Shown here piece by piece: positions 1-5,666 of a stretch of 5,666 bases of DNA. A program made the position numbers and the translations under genes. The notes beneath the pieces were generated by a model, which saw nothing but the letters and a program-made list of their open reading frames with translations, searched no databases and had not been told where the DNA came from. Each line of letters starts with the position of its first letter. Position 1 is the stretch's first letter. The DNA is from an uncultured Bacteroidales bacterium (lineage in GTDB: Bacteria; Bacteroidota; Bacteroidia; Bacteroidales; Paludibacteraceae): NCBI GenBank assembly GCA_903899865.1, contig CAIUKZ010000351.1, positions 1-5,666 on the forward strand, read 5' to 3'.

Positions 1-12
1 TGACGCCTTCAT
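1..12 (-). CDS. Possible start of a further operon gene (four codons only)
   Basis: On the minus strand an ATG lies at 12-10 and opens a frame reading M-K-A-S before the window ends. It sits 12 bp after the stop codon of the preceding glycosyltransferase, a spacing like the other junctions in this operon. An AGGA sequence directly abuts the ATG, which is too close for a normal ribosome binding site, so that sequence is not support. Nothing can be said about the product. It could also be a chance ATG. Confidence 0.25.
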
Positions 13-24
13 TCCTAGGACTAA

Positions 25-1098
25 TTACACTTTATTAAGGATGCAAAGGTAATAACTTTTTGGGAATCTGAATAATGCTTTTTGCTCATAGTACCCAATA
101 GGACTAGCACTTGGGTTGGAATCAATATCCATCTGATAGGCTTTTTGGGCAAGTTTGGGACTAAAAAACAGATGCAACCACGAATGATAGTGGTACTGAT
201 GAACCGCGATGGTCATGCCTTCGTGATTCAATAGGAAGTGTGATTCATCAGTTGTAGTAGCTTCTTTCACTTGATAAACGATCTCATCCAACTGGCTGAA
301 ATACGGATTTACTACGAATGTTTCACACTTCACCAGATGTTCCATAAAATTAAGGAAACGTGACCAAGTTCTGGAATAACGAAGTCGCCCACCGAGCTCT
401 CTGTAAAAGAATGCCTTGTGACGAGTATTCATGATATCGATGGCTTCTTTTTTCTTATTTCTAGTGGATTTTCGCTTAGAAACCGAGTGAATCCGATAAT
501 AAAAACACACTTCAGGAAGACACACCACCTCGCCACCACGCTTGAGTAATGAAATCCAAAAATCCCAATCTTCGGGCCCTTTTATTTCTGGTCTGTAACC
601 ATCCGTTTGGTCATAATCACACTTACGAAACAATGCGCTGACGTAAATCATGTTCTTTCTGGCTAGTAGGCGTCTGCTGAATGGAGGTAAATTCCATGTC
701 TTATTCTGGTCGCCGAAACGGACAGCTTTTCCGTAAACTACCTTCACTTCCGGTTGGTTGGCGAGTGCCTGTACAGCCTGTTCGATGTAGGTTGGGGAAA
801 TCAGATCATCGGCATCAAGCGGGAAAATATATTCTCCATGAGCTTGACTGATAGCCCTATTTCTCGCTACGGCTACGCCCTGATTAGGCTGAGAGATGAA
901 ACTGACTTTTGGATTGGAAGAGGCGATGCGTTCCCCCACAGATTGGGTTTGATCGGCGGAGCCATCATTCACAATGATGATTTCAAAATTTTGATAGGTC
1001 GAAGCTAATGCCGACGCAACTGTTTCTTCCAAATATTTCTCTGCATTATACGCTGGTATAATGACACTTACCAATATGTCTTGTGCCTGATGTTGCAT
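25..1098 (-). CDS. Family 2-like glycosyltransferase
   Basis: This 357-residue protein is predicted to transfer a sugar from a nucleotide-sugar donor to a growing glycan at the cytoplasmic face of the membrane. The first ~205 residues form a GT-A domain. The opening strand VSVIIPAYN is at residues 10-18, NDGS at 44-47 for nucleotide binding, DADD at 95-98 as the metal-binding DxD motif, and GPEDWDF at 174-180 carries the likely catalytic acidic pair (E176, D177). The remaining ~150 residues begin with a basic stretch (about 208-217), include a histidine-rich segment near 300-309, and match no domain I recognise. No signal peptide or membrane segment is seen. The ATG directly abuts the TAA of the upstream glycosyltransferase (zero gap), which suggests translational coupling. 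Donor and acceptor sugars cannot be read from the sequence. The fold assignment is firm, the pathway is inferred from the flippase neighbour. Confidence 0.9.
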   Translation of the reverse strand: MQHQAQDILVSVIIPAYNAEKYLEETVASALASTYQNFEIIIVNDGSADQTQSVGERIASSNPKVSFISQPNQGVAVARNRAISQAHGEYIFPLDADDLISPTYIEQAVQALANQPEVKVVYGKAVRFGDQNKTWNLPPFSRRLLARKNMIYVSALFRKCDYDQTDGYRPEIKGPEDWDFWISLLKRGGEVVCLPEVCFYYRIHSVSKRKSTRNKKKEAIDIMNTRHKAFFYRELGGRLRYSRTWSRFLNFMEHLVKCETFVVNPYFSQLDEIVYQVKEATTTDESHFLLNHEGMTIAVHQYHYHSWLHLFFSPKLAQKAYQMDIDSNPSASPIGYYEQKALFRFPKSYYLCILNKV

Positions 1099-1815
1099 TT
1101 AGATTCTATCTTTCTTCTGCGTGTATTTTAGCCAATAATACTTGAAAGGATTGGTATATTTAAGCTGTTTCCAAGGTCTGCTACTGTGTGGTAGATGTAG
1201 TACTGGAAGTGTTGTCAGCAAGTAGTTTTTAAAACCAAGTTCGGTGGACTTATGTGAGATAAAGACATCATACCATGATTTTTCAGGATTTAGTTCCGAA
1301 AAATCATATTCCTTCAAAAAAGCATGTGTAAGTAATGTGCAGCAGAAACTCAGCCTTTTGGAGGTTTCTATGACACCTTGCTTTTCTAACTTGAGAGCAT
1401 ACAAGTATGGAAAATTAATTATTCCATCCCTGTCTGTGGTAACTGCAGCTATCATTCCCACCTGTGGCAAATCACACGAAGCTTCGTACATCTTTTGGAT
1501 GGTATCCTTCTTGACAATCACGTCTGACTCTATAATCAGCAACTGAGCACCATCGGCTTTTGCCTGTTGCTGAGCAGTCTGAAGTACAAGTAAATAATTG
1601 GGAGAAGGATGGCTAGTGATATCTGACAAATTGACCAAGGTAAAACCTAACTCTTTTGATTTGTGAGTAAGAAGTTCAGTAGTCTCATCGGTACTGAAAT
1701 CATTGTACACAGTATATTGAAAATTTACTGTTATTTCAGACTGATAGATGGCTTCTATCGTTTGTATTGTAGTATCGACAGAGTCTTTAACTGGAGTGAT
1801 AATATGTAGCTTCAT
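1099..1815 (-). CDS. Short GT-A-type glycosyltransferase
   Basis: This 238-residue protein looks like a compact family-2-like glycosyltransferase. The N-terminus MKLHIITPVKDS resembles the usual first beta strand and donor-binding loop. NDFSTDET at 38-45 corresponds to the common NDGSTDxT motif. LLIIESDV at 92-99 occupies the place of the DxD metal-binding motif, with glutamate replacing the first aspartate. WYDVFISHKS at 181-190 contains an acidic residue (D183) in the region where the catalytic base is expected. There is no membrane segment, so it should act in the cytoplasm or at the inner face of the membrane. It lies 11 bp after the flippase stop and directly abuts the next glycosyltransferase, so a role in the same glycan pathway is likely. 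The ATG at 1815 has no clear Shine-Dalgarno sequence, which is normal for Bacteroidota. The substrate is unknown. Confidence 0.82.
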   Translation of the reverse strand: MKLHIITPVKDSVDTTIQTIEAIYQSEITVNFQYTVYNDFSTDETTELLTHKSKELGFTLVNLSDITSHPSPNYLLVLQTAQQQAKADGAQLLIIESDVIVKKDTIQKMYEASCDLPQVGMIAAVTTDRDGIINFPYLYALKLEKQGVIETSKRLSFCCTLLTHAFLKEYDFSELNPEKSWYDVFISHKSTELGFKNYLLTTLPVLHLPHSSRPWKQLKYTNPFKYYWLKYTQKKDRI

Positions 1816-1826
1816 GCCAACGTAGT

Positions 1827-3314
1827 TTATTTAAAATATTTATTCAACACAGGCAATGACTTTAGAGGCAAATCACGCTTGATCATAAATGTCACAAACG
1901 AAATCATCAGCACAGATTTCAGGGCAATGTTCAACATCGAGCTTTGGAAATGGATGAACAAGCTTAGGATAAACAGCAACGCAGCTAGTCCGGTATACAG
2001 TCCTATCGATTTCAAATCATATTTAATAGGCATGTATTTTTGTCCAAAGAAATAGGATACCAACATGATCATAAAATAGCACACAAAAGCTGACCACGCC
2101 GAACCCATATAACTGTAAGTGGGCACAAGTAGCACATTGCCAAATACAATGACGATAGTGCCTAGTATAGAAAACCACGCTCCATAGATGGTTTTGTCAG
2201 TCAGTTTGTACCACAGCGAAAGATTGAAATACACGCCTTGGAAAACAAATGACATGAGAATAATGGGCAGTACATCGAGCCCAATCCAAAAATTACGCTT
2301 GATAATAAACTTAAACACATCTACATACAGCACCATGCCCAAGAAAATAACCAAAGTGGTGATAATGAAATACTTCATGGCATCGGCATAGACTTTGAGG
2401 TTGTCCTTGTCCTTGCTCTGAGCGAAAACAAAGGGCTCGTAGGCAAACCGAAAAGCCTGTGTGAACATCATCATCACCATGGAGAGTTTGGACGTTACGC
2501 CATAGATACCTAGTTCGGATTTACCTATTTCACCGCCACGCAGATATGGGAAAATGATTTTGTCCAAATTTTGATTGGCTATACCAGCTATCCCAAGTAT
2601 AAGCAAGGGAAGTGAATACTTCAAGATATCATTCATCAGTTTCATGTCCTGTTTGAACTCTGCTTCCAAAATGTAGGGCAGCAACATCAAAGTTTGGAAA
2701 CCAGTAGCCATGAAGTTGGACACAAACACATATCCAAGACCGTATTCGGGATTGTAAAACCAGCTGATGGTGCTCGGTGCGTGCTTCATCAACCACGGGC
2801 AAATCACCAAAAAGAAAATATTCAAAATGAAATTCAAGATGATATACACAAATTTCAAGGTGGCAAATTTGATGGGTCTGCTTTTGAATCGCAAGTGTGC
2901 AAATGGGATGGATGAGAATGCATCCATCGCCACCACTACGCCTAGCATCCAAATAAACTCTGGGACTTTGCCATAGCCCATCGCATTGGCAATAGGCTGT
3001 GCAAAAAAGCAACAAAGCAATGCAAATATCAAGGAAGTTGTCCCCACAGCCATCAGTGAATTGCCATACACTTTGGGTGCTTCTTCTTTGTTTTTATTGG
3101 CAAATCGAAAGTAACCTGTTTCCATGCCGTAGGTTAGCACTACCAGCAACAACGAAGTCCACGCATACAGATTGGTTATCACACCATTGTCTGCTGCCGT
3201 AGCCAAGTAAAATGTATAAATAGGAGTTAGTAGCCAGTTGATGGATTTTCCCAAAATGCTACTTAATCCATAAATGGCGGTGTCTTTCGCCAAAGATTTC
3301 ATTTGTTGTGCCAT
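1827..3314 (-). CDS. Wzx/MATE-like oligosaccharide flippase (polysaccharide export membrane protein)
   Basis: This is a polytopic membrane protein of 495 residues, the usual length for Wzx-type flippases of the MOP superfamily, which move lipid-linked oligosaccharides across the inner membrane. The N-terminus (LAKDTAIYGLSSILGKSINW, residues 8-27) is typical of the family: a short cytoplasmic segment running into the first helix. I count about 12-14 hydrophobic helices, roughly at 16-38, 48-64, 88-108, 119-138, 152-172, 195-216, 232-248, 270-290, 313-335, 346-366, 376-396, 403-424, 436-454 and 460-478. A charged loop around 297-308 separates the two halves. I chose the ATG at 3314. A TTG at 3323 in the same frame would add three residues, and an ATG at 3302 would remove four. 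Two glycosyltransferases follow, supporting a role in surface glycan assembly. The family is clear, the transported glycan is unknown. Confidence 0.88.
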   Translation of the reverse strand: MAQQMKSLAKDTAIYGLSSILGKSINWLLTPIYTFYLATAADNGVITNLYAWTSLLLVVLTYGMETGYFRFANKNKEEAPKVYGNSLMAVGTTSLIFALLCCFFAQPIANAMGYGKVPEFIWMLGVVVAMDAFSSIPFAHLRFKSRPIKFATLKFVYIILNFILNIFFLVICPWLMKHAPSTISWFYNPEYGLGYVFVSNFMATGFQTLMLLPYILEAEFKQDMKLMNDILKYSLPLLILGIAGIANQNLDKIIFPYLRGGEIGKSELGIYGVTSKLSMVMMMFTQAFRFAYEPFVFAQSKDKDNLKVYADAMKYFIITTLVIFLGMVLYVDVFKFIIKRNFWIGLDVLPIILMSFVFQGVYFNLSLWYKLTDKTIYGAWFSILGTIVIVFGNVLLVPTYSYMGSAWSAFVCYFMIMLVSYFFGQKYMPIKYDLKSIGLYTGLAALLFILSLFIHFQSSMLNIALKSVLMISFVTFMIKRDLPLKSLPVLNKYFK

Positions 3315-3333
3315 AATTTTCAATCAACTTTGA

Positions 3334-4353
3334 TTAAAACAAAGTGCCTGTTTCTCCGTATTTTACTTTTCCTAAATGCTTATATGCCAGCTCGGTGACT
3401 TCACGTCCACGAGGTGTGCGCTTGAGAAATCCTTCCTTGATAAGAAATGGCTCATAGACCTCTTCCAATGTTCCAGCATCTTCGCCGAGTGCAGTGGCTA
3501 TGGTGGTGAGTCCCACCGGACCACCCTGAAACTTGTCTATGATGGTGGTGAGTATTTTATTGTCCACCTCATCCAGCCCATATCTATCTATGTTCAATGC
3601 TTCCAATGCATAACGAGCTATTTCCACATCGATGCTCCCGTTGCCTTTTACTTGCGCAAAATCACGCACACGTCTGAGCAAGGCATTAGCTATACGAGGA
3701 GTCCCTCTACTTCGGCTGCCAATCTCTACCGCAGCCTGATGATTGCAATCCACGTTGAGCAACCGCGATGAGCGTTTGATAATTTCGGTAATCACCTCTA
3801 TATCATAATACTCCAAGTGGCAGTTGATGCCAAATCGTGCTCTGAGTGGAGCTGTGAGCAATCCACTTCGAGTAGTAGCACCGATAAGGGTGAATGGGTT
3901 TAATTCCAGTTGGATAGACCGTGCACTTGGGCCTTTGTCTATCATGATATCAATGCGATAATCCTCCATGGCAGAATACAGGTACTCTTCCACAATGGGA
4001 CTCAAGCGGTGTATTTCATCAATAAACAACACATCATTGGTTTCCAGACTGGTGAGCAGTCCCGCCAAATCACCGGGTTTGTCTAGCACTGGACCCGATG
4101 TGATTTTAAATCCTACGTTCAGTTCGTTGGCAATGATGTTGGACAGCGTGGTTTTACCCAGTCCGGGAGGTCCGTGAAGCAGCACATGATCAAGTGATTC
4201 GGTACGCATCCGAGCCGCTTGTACAAATATCTTGAGGTTCTCCACGATTTTGTTTTGACCACTAAAATCAGAAAAGGTGAGTGGACGAAGGGCATTTTCA
4301 AACTCCTTCTCACCCTTATGATTATTGCGAATGTCAAATTCTTTTTCTTCCAT
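3334..4353 (-). CDS. ruvB: Holliday junction branch migration DNA helicase RuvB
   Basis: RuvB is the hexameric AAA+ motor that, with RuvA, drives branch migration of Holliday junctions during recombination and repair in the cytoplasm. The 339-residue length is normal and all key motifs are present. LRPLTFSDFSGQ at 22-33 is the conserved N-terminal segment. Walker A is GPPGLGKTT at 61-69 (K67) and Walker B is LFIDEIH at 109-115 (D112, E113). The RuvA-contacting hairpin region is about 130-150, sensor 1 is GATTR at 158-162, the arginine finger is R173 in PLRARFG, and sensor 2 is RGTPR at 216-220 (R220). The C-terminal winged helix that contacts DNA includes RTPRGR at 312-317. The ATG lies 12 bp after the gldA stop, with a weak AGGT about 7 nt upstream. 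The flippase gene begins 19 bp after its stop. The gene is complete, and ruvA and ruvC are not in this window. Confidence 0.98.
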   Translation of the reverse strand: MEEKEFDIRNNHKGEKEFENALRPLTFSDFSGQNKIVENLKIFVQAARMRTESLDHVLLHGPPGLGKTTLSNIIANELNVGFKITSGPVLDKPGDLAGLLTSLETNDVLFIDEIHRLSPIVEEYLYSAMEDYRIDIMIDKGPSARSIQLELNPFTLIGATTRSGLLTAPLRARFGINCHLEYYDIEVITEIIKRSSRLLNVDCNHQAAVEIGSRSRGTPRIANALLRRVRDFAQVKGNGSIDVEIARYALEALNIDRYGLDEVDNKILTTIIDKFQGGPVGLTTIATALGEDAGTLEEVYEPFLIKEGFLKRTPRGREVTELAYKHLGKVKYGETGTLF

Positions 4354-4365
4354 TTATCTGACCTG

Positions 4366-5274
4366 TTACTTGTGAGTAAGCATTTTAAACACTTCTTCCA
4401 TGGTTCTTTCCATTGCTTTGATGGTCAGAATTTTATTTTGGTTATTGACCGCTAAGTCGAAAATATCGGCTCTGATATCCTTGCTTGCACTAATTTTGAA
4501 ACTAGTAGGAGTTAGCGCCTCCAATGCTGTCAATCCATTGAGCTGATTCAGCACAGACTCGTCCAACTTATTTAAAAACTCTACTTCAACCAAGAAGCTG
4601 TTTTCATCAAATGCATTTATCTTGGACAAATCCGTATAATCGGCCACTATCTCACCTTGATTAATCACCACTACTCGGTTACAAATGGCTTTTATCTCCT
4701 GCATGATGTGGGTGCTGAGTAGTACCGTTCTATCTCGGCCTATCTCTCTGATGAGGTTGCGTATTTCTTCCAGCTGATTGGGGTCAAGACCTGTAGTGGG
4801 CTCATCGAGAATGAGCACCTTGGGATTGGGGATAAGTGCTTGTGCAAGACCTACACGCTGTTTGTATCCTTTGGAAAGTTGTCCTATTTTTTTATGAAAC
4901 TCGGGGCGAAGTCCTACTTGGTCAATCAGCTCCTCTACCCGCTGGTCTTTAGACTTACCTAGCTGATAGACATCTGCCACAAATAGCAGATACTCTTTGA
5001 CATACATGTCCAAGTAAAGTGGATTTTGCTCGGGTAGGTAACCCACATAAGACTTGGTGATGAGTGAATGTGCTGATACTTCCTTGCCACAAACTTTAAC
5101 AGAACCATCGGTATAAGCAAGTGCGCCAGCTATGATTTTCATGGTCGTAGTTTTGCCGGCACCATTTGGACCAAGAAAACCCACCACTTCACCTTCACCT
5201 ATCTGAAGATGGATGTTTTTTAAAACCGTTTGTTCCCCGTATTTTTTAGAAAGATTGGAAATACTGATTGACAT
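4366..5274 (-). CDS. gldA: GldA-like ABC transporter ATP-binding protein
   Basis: This is a 302-residue cytoplasmic ATPase subunit of an ABC transporter. Walker A is GPNGAGKTT at 35-43, the Q-loop region is GYLPEQNPLY at 78-87, the variant signature LSKGYKQR is at 133-140, Walker B is VLILDEP at 153-159 with catalytic E158, the D-loop is GLDP at 162-165 and the H-loop histidine is H189. The last ~80 residues form the extra C-terminal domain seen in GldA and related exporter ATPases. In Flavobacterium johnsoniae GldA works with the membrane proteins GldF and GldG in gliding motility. Neither is in this window, so assigning GldA rather than another ABC-2-type exporter ATPase rests on overall likeness and the signature variant. 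The ATG at 5274 follows an AT-rich leader without a Shine-Dalgarno sequence and a good -7 box. It is the first gene of the apparent operon, and ruvB starts 12 bp after its stop. Confidence 0.85.
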   Translation of the reverse strand: MSISISNLSKKYGEQTVLKNIHLQIGEGEVVGFLGPNGAGKTTTMKIIAGALAYTDGSVKVCGKEVSAHSLITKSYVGYLPEQNPLYLDMYVKEYLLFVADVYQLGKSKDQRVEELIDQVGLRPEFHKKIGQLSKGYKQRVGLAQALIPNPKVLILDEPTTGLDPNQLEEIRNLIREIGRDRTVLLSTHIMQEIKAICNRVVVINQGEIVADYTDLSKINAFDENSFLVEVEFLNKLDESVLNQLNGLTALEALTPTSFKISASKDIRADIFDLAVNNQNKILTIKAMERTMEEVFKMLTHK

Positions 5275-5295
5275 GCTGATTCAAAATAATTTATG

Positions 5296-5303
5296 CAAAA
5301 GTA
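5296..5303 (-). promoter_or_regulatory. Putative Bacteroidota -7 promoter box upstream of gldA
   Basis: The minus strand reads TACTTTTG here, a perfect match to the Bacteroidota -7 consensus TAnnTTTG. Its downstream end is 21 bp from the gldA ATG, which would leave a leader of roughly 14 nt. No good TTG or TTTG -33 element is visible at the expected ~19-bp spacing; the closest sequence is TTAAG slightly further upstream. It is the only promoter-like site I see for the whole operon. Confidence 0.5.
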
Positions 5304-5344
5304 CTAAATACTGATGGTAATTCTACTTAACCGCATTAATAATG

Positions 5345-5366
5345 AACCACAATTTAACCACAATAG
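5345..5366. repeat. Two-copy 11-bp tandem repeat AACCACAATWK
   Basis: Two tandem 11-bp units share AACCACAAT (5345-5353 and 5356-5364) and are followed by a looser GGCACAAAAG. The unit resembles low-complexity intergenic repeats common in Bacteroidota. It lies between the gldA promoter and the large dyad element. Two units could be chance, and no function is inferred. Confidence 0.4.
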
Positions 5367-5412
5367 GCACAAAAGTTTAATATGGATTAGCTGATTGTGG
5401 TGAATAACCTTT

Positions 5413-5425
5413 TTCTCGTAGGGAA
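5413..5425 (+). repeat. Mini-hairpin A, TTCTC-GTA-GGGAA
   Basis: A five-pair stem closes a GTA loop. One pair is a T-G wobble (5416 with 5422) on the plus strand, which becomes an A-C mismatch on the minus strand. It is the left outer arm unit of the nested element and pairs distantly with unit D at 5549-5561. Confidence 0.6.
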
Positions 5426-5459
5426 TTGATACTAATAGAAATAATGTGAATGTTGGCAG

Positions 5460-5475
5460 ATTCCCCGTAGGGGAT
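5460..5475 (+). repeat. Mini-hairpin B, TCCCC-GTA-GGGGA
   Basis: A perfect five-pair stem around a GTA loop lies within 5462-5474. The whole 16-bp stretch is an exact inverted repeat of 5499-5514. GTAG is also the conserved tetranucleotide at the foot of many REP hairpins, so the likeness to REP elements is worth noting but not proof. Confidence 0.65.
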
Positions 5476-5498
5476 AGACTGTTGATTAGCAAACATTA

Positions 5499-5514
5499 AT
5501 CCCCTACGGGGAAT
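5499..5514 (-). repeat. Mini-hairpin C, reverse-orientation copy of B
   Basis: It is identical to unit B when read on the minus strand and separated from it by 23 bp. The spacer allows further pairing (TGTT 5480-5483 with AACA 5492-5495), so B and C can form one long stem instead of two small hairpins. Confidence 0.65.
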
Positions 5515-5548
5515 GTATCAAGATAATTATTCTGGCTATTAAAATACA

Positions 5549-5561
5549 TTCCCTACGGGAA
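5549..5561 (-). repeat. Mini-hairpin D, TTCCC-TAC-GGGAA
   Basis: A perfect five-pair stem with a TAC loop forms the right outer arm unit. It mirrors unit A in position and orientation relative to the centre of the element. Confidence 0.6.
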
Positions 5562-5630
5562 ATTTCTTCTTTCACCCAAAGAGATTCGAAAGTAAAACCT
5601 AATAAAAGCTTGCTGTTTTGTTATCAATCA

Positions 5631-5662
5631 GCGTTTATTTGCGTTGCTTGCGTATCTTGCGT
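5631..5662. repeat. TTGCGT tandem array, 9-bp period, reaching the window edge
   Basis: TTGCGT recurs at 5639-5644, 5648-5653 and 5657-5662, exactly 9 bp apart, with a related GCGT at 5631-5634. The array runs to within four bases of the window end and may continue. It resembles degenerate TTTGCGT-type intergenic repeats seen in Bacteroidota. The remaining sequence at 5577-5630 shows no gene or site that I can support. Confidence 0.5.
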
Positions 5663-5666
5663 TCCA

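Larger units (their letters stand above)
5399..5576. repeat. Nested inverted-repeat element, MITE-like or REP-like
   Basis: This ~178-bp stretch is symmetrical about position 5487. The outermost ends are GGTGAA (5399-5404) and TTCACC (5571-5576). Inside these, 5412-5438 and 5536-5562 are inverted repeats matching at 22 of 27 positions without gaps. Further in, 5460-5475 and 5499-5514 are a perfect 16-bp inverted repeat. The spacers between inner and outer arms are both 21 bp. Each arm also carries its own small hairpin with a GTA or TAC loop. Such design suits a miniature inverted-repeat transposable element or a REP-type element mobilised in trans, but no transposase is in the window and no clear target-site duplication was found. 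It could alternatively serve as a transcription-stopping or regulatory structure. Confidence 0.7.

Noticed and set aside
2629..3015. 128-residue minus-strand open frame inside the flippase gene
   Set aside because: It is an out-of-frame shadow, rich in Cys and His without a family match, while the overlapping frame encodes a clear multi-pass membrane protein.
3322..3335. Small palindrome AATCAA-CT-TTGATT at the ruvB-flippase junction
   Set aside because: The loop is only two bases, the stem is AT-rich, there is no T-run typical of a terminator, and it overlaps the ruvB stop codon. It is probably chance.
3376..3771. 131-residue plus-strand open frame opposite ruvB
   Set aside because: It lies antisense to the highly conserved RuvB coding sequence and has no recognisable motif of its own.
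5399..5414. GGT-GAATA-ACC followed by a run of T as an intrinsic terminator
   Set aside because: A three-pair stem is too weak to act as a terminator, and the GGTGAA is better explained as the end of the nested dyad.
5304..5492. 62-residue minus-strand open frame in the intergenic region
   Set aside because: It runs through the inverted-repeat element and the AACCACAAT repeat, has no recognisable domain, and its boundaries are explained by the repeats rather than coding constraint.
5399..5576. CRISPR array
   Set aside because: The repeated units alternate in orientation around one centre, are few and short, and no cas genes are present.

Overview
The window is a block of five co-directional genes, all read on the minus strand, preceded by a repeat-rich intergenic stretch at the right-hand end. 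The best taxonomic reading is a member of the Bacteroidota, perhaps a gliding Cytophagales-type bacterium. The reasons are a GldA-type ABC ATPase with the variant signature LSKGYKQR, a perfect match to the Bacteroidota -7 promoter box (TAnnTTTG) upstream of it, moderately AT-rich DNA, and genes that mostly lack strong Shine-Dalgarno sequences. The genus cannot be fixed from the sequence alone.

In order of transcription (right to left), positions 5666-5275 hold no convincing gene. This stretch contains a 9-bp tandem repeat at the window edge, a nested 178-bp inverted-repeat element built on CCCCGTAGGGG-type mini-hairpins, a short AACCACAAT tandem repeat, and the putative promoter. Next come a GldA-like ABC transporter ATPase (5274-4366), the Holliday-junction branch-migration motor RuvB (4353-3334), a Wzx/MATE-like oligosaccharide flippase (3314-1827), a short GT-A glycosyltransferase (1815-1099) and a second family-2-like glycosyltransferase (1098-25). 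The last 12 bases may be the first four codons of a further gene.

Gaps between the genes are 12, 19, 11 and 0 bp, with no terminator-like structure between them, so they probably form one operon read from the promoter before gldA. The last three genes make functional sense together: two cytoplasmic glycosyltransferases would assemble a lipid-linked glycan and the flippase would export it for a surface polysaccharide or glycoconjugate. gldA is linked to surface motility in gliding relatives. ruvB is a housekeeping recombination gene that appears to share the transcript without a functional link.

The coding part is ordinary. The least explained part is the intergenic nested dyad at about 5399-5576. 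It looks like a non-autonomous mobile or REP-like element, but no transposase is visible in the window. I do not see evidence for a wholly new system here.
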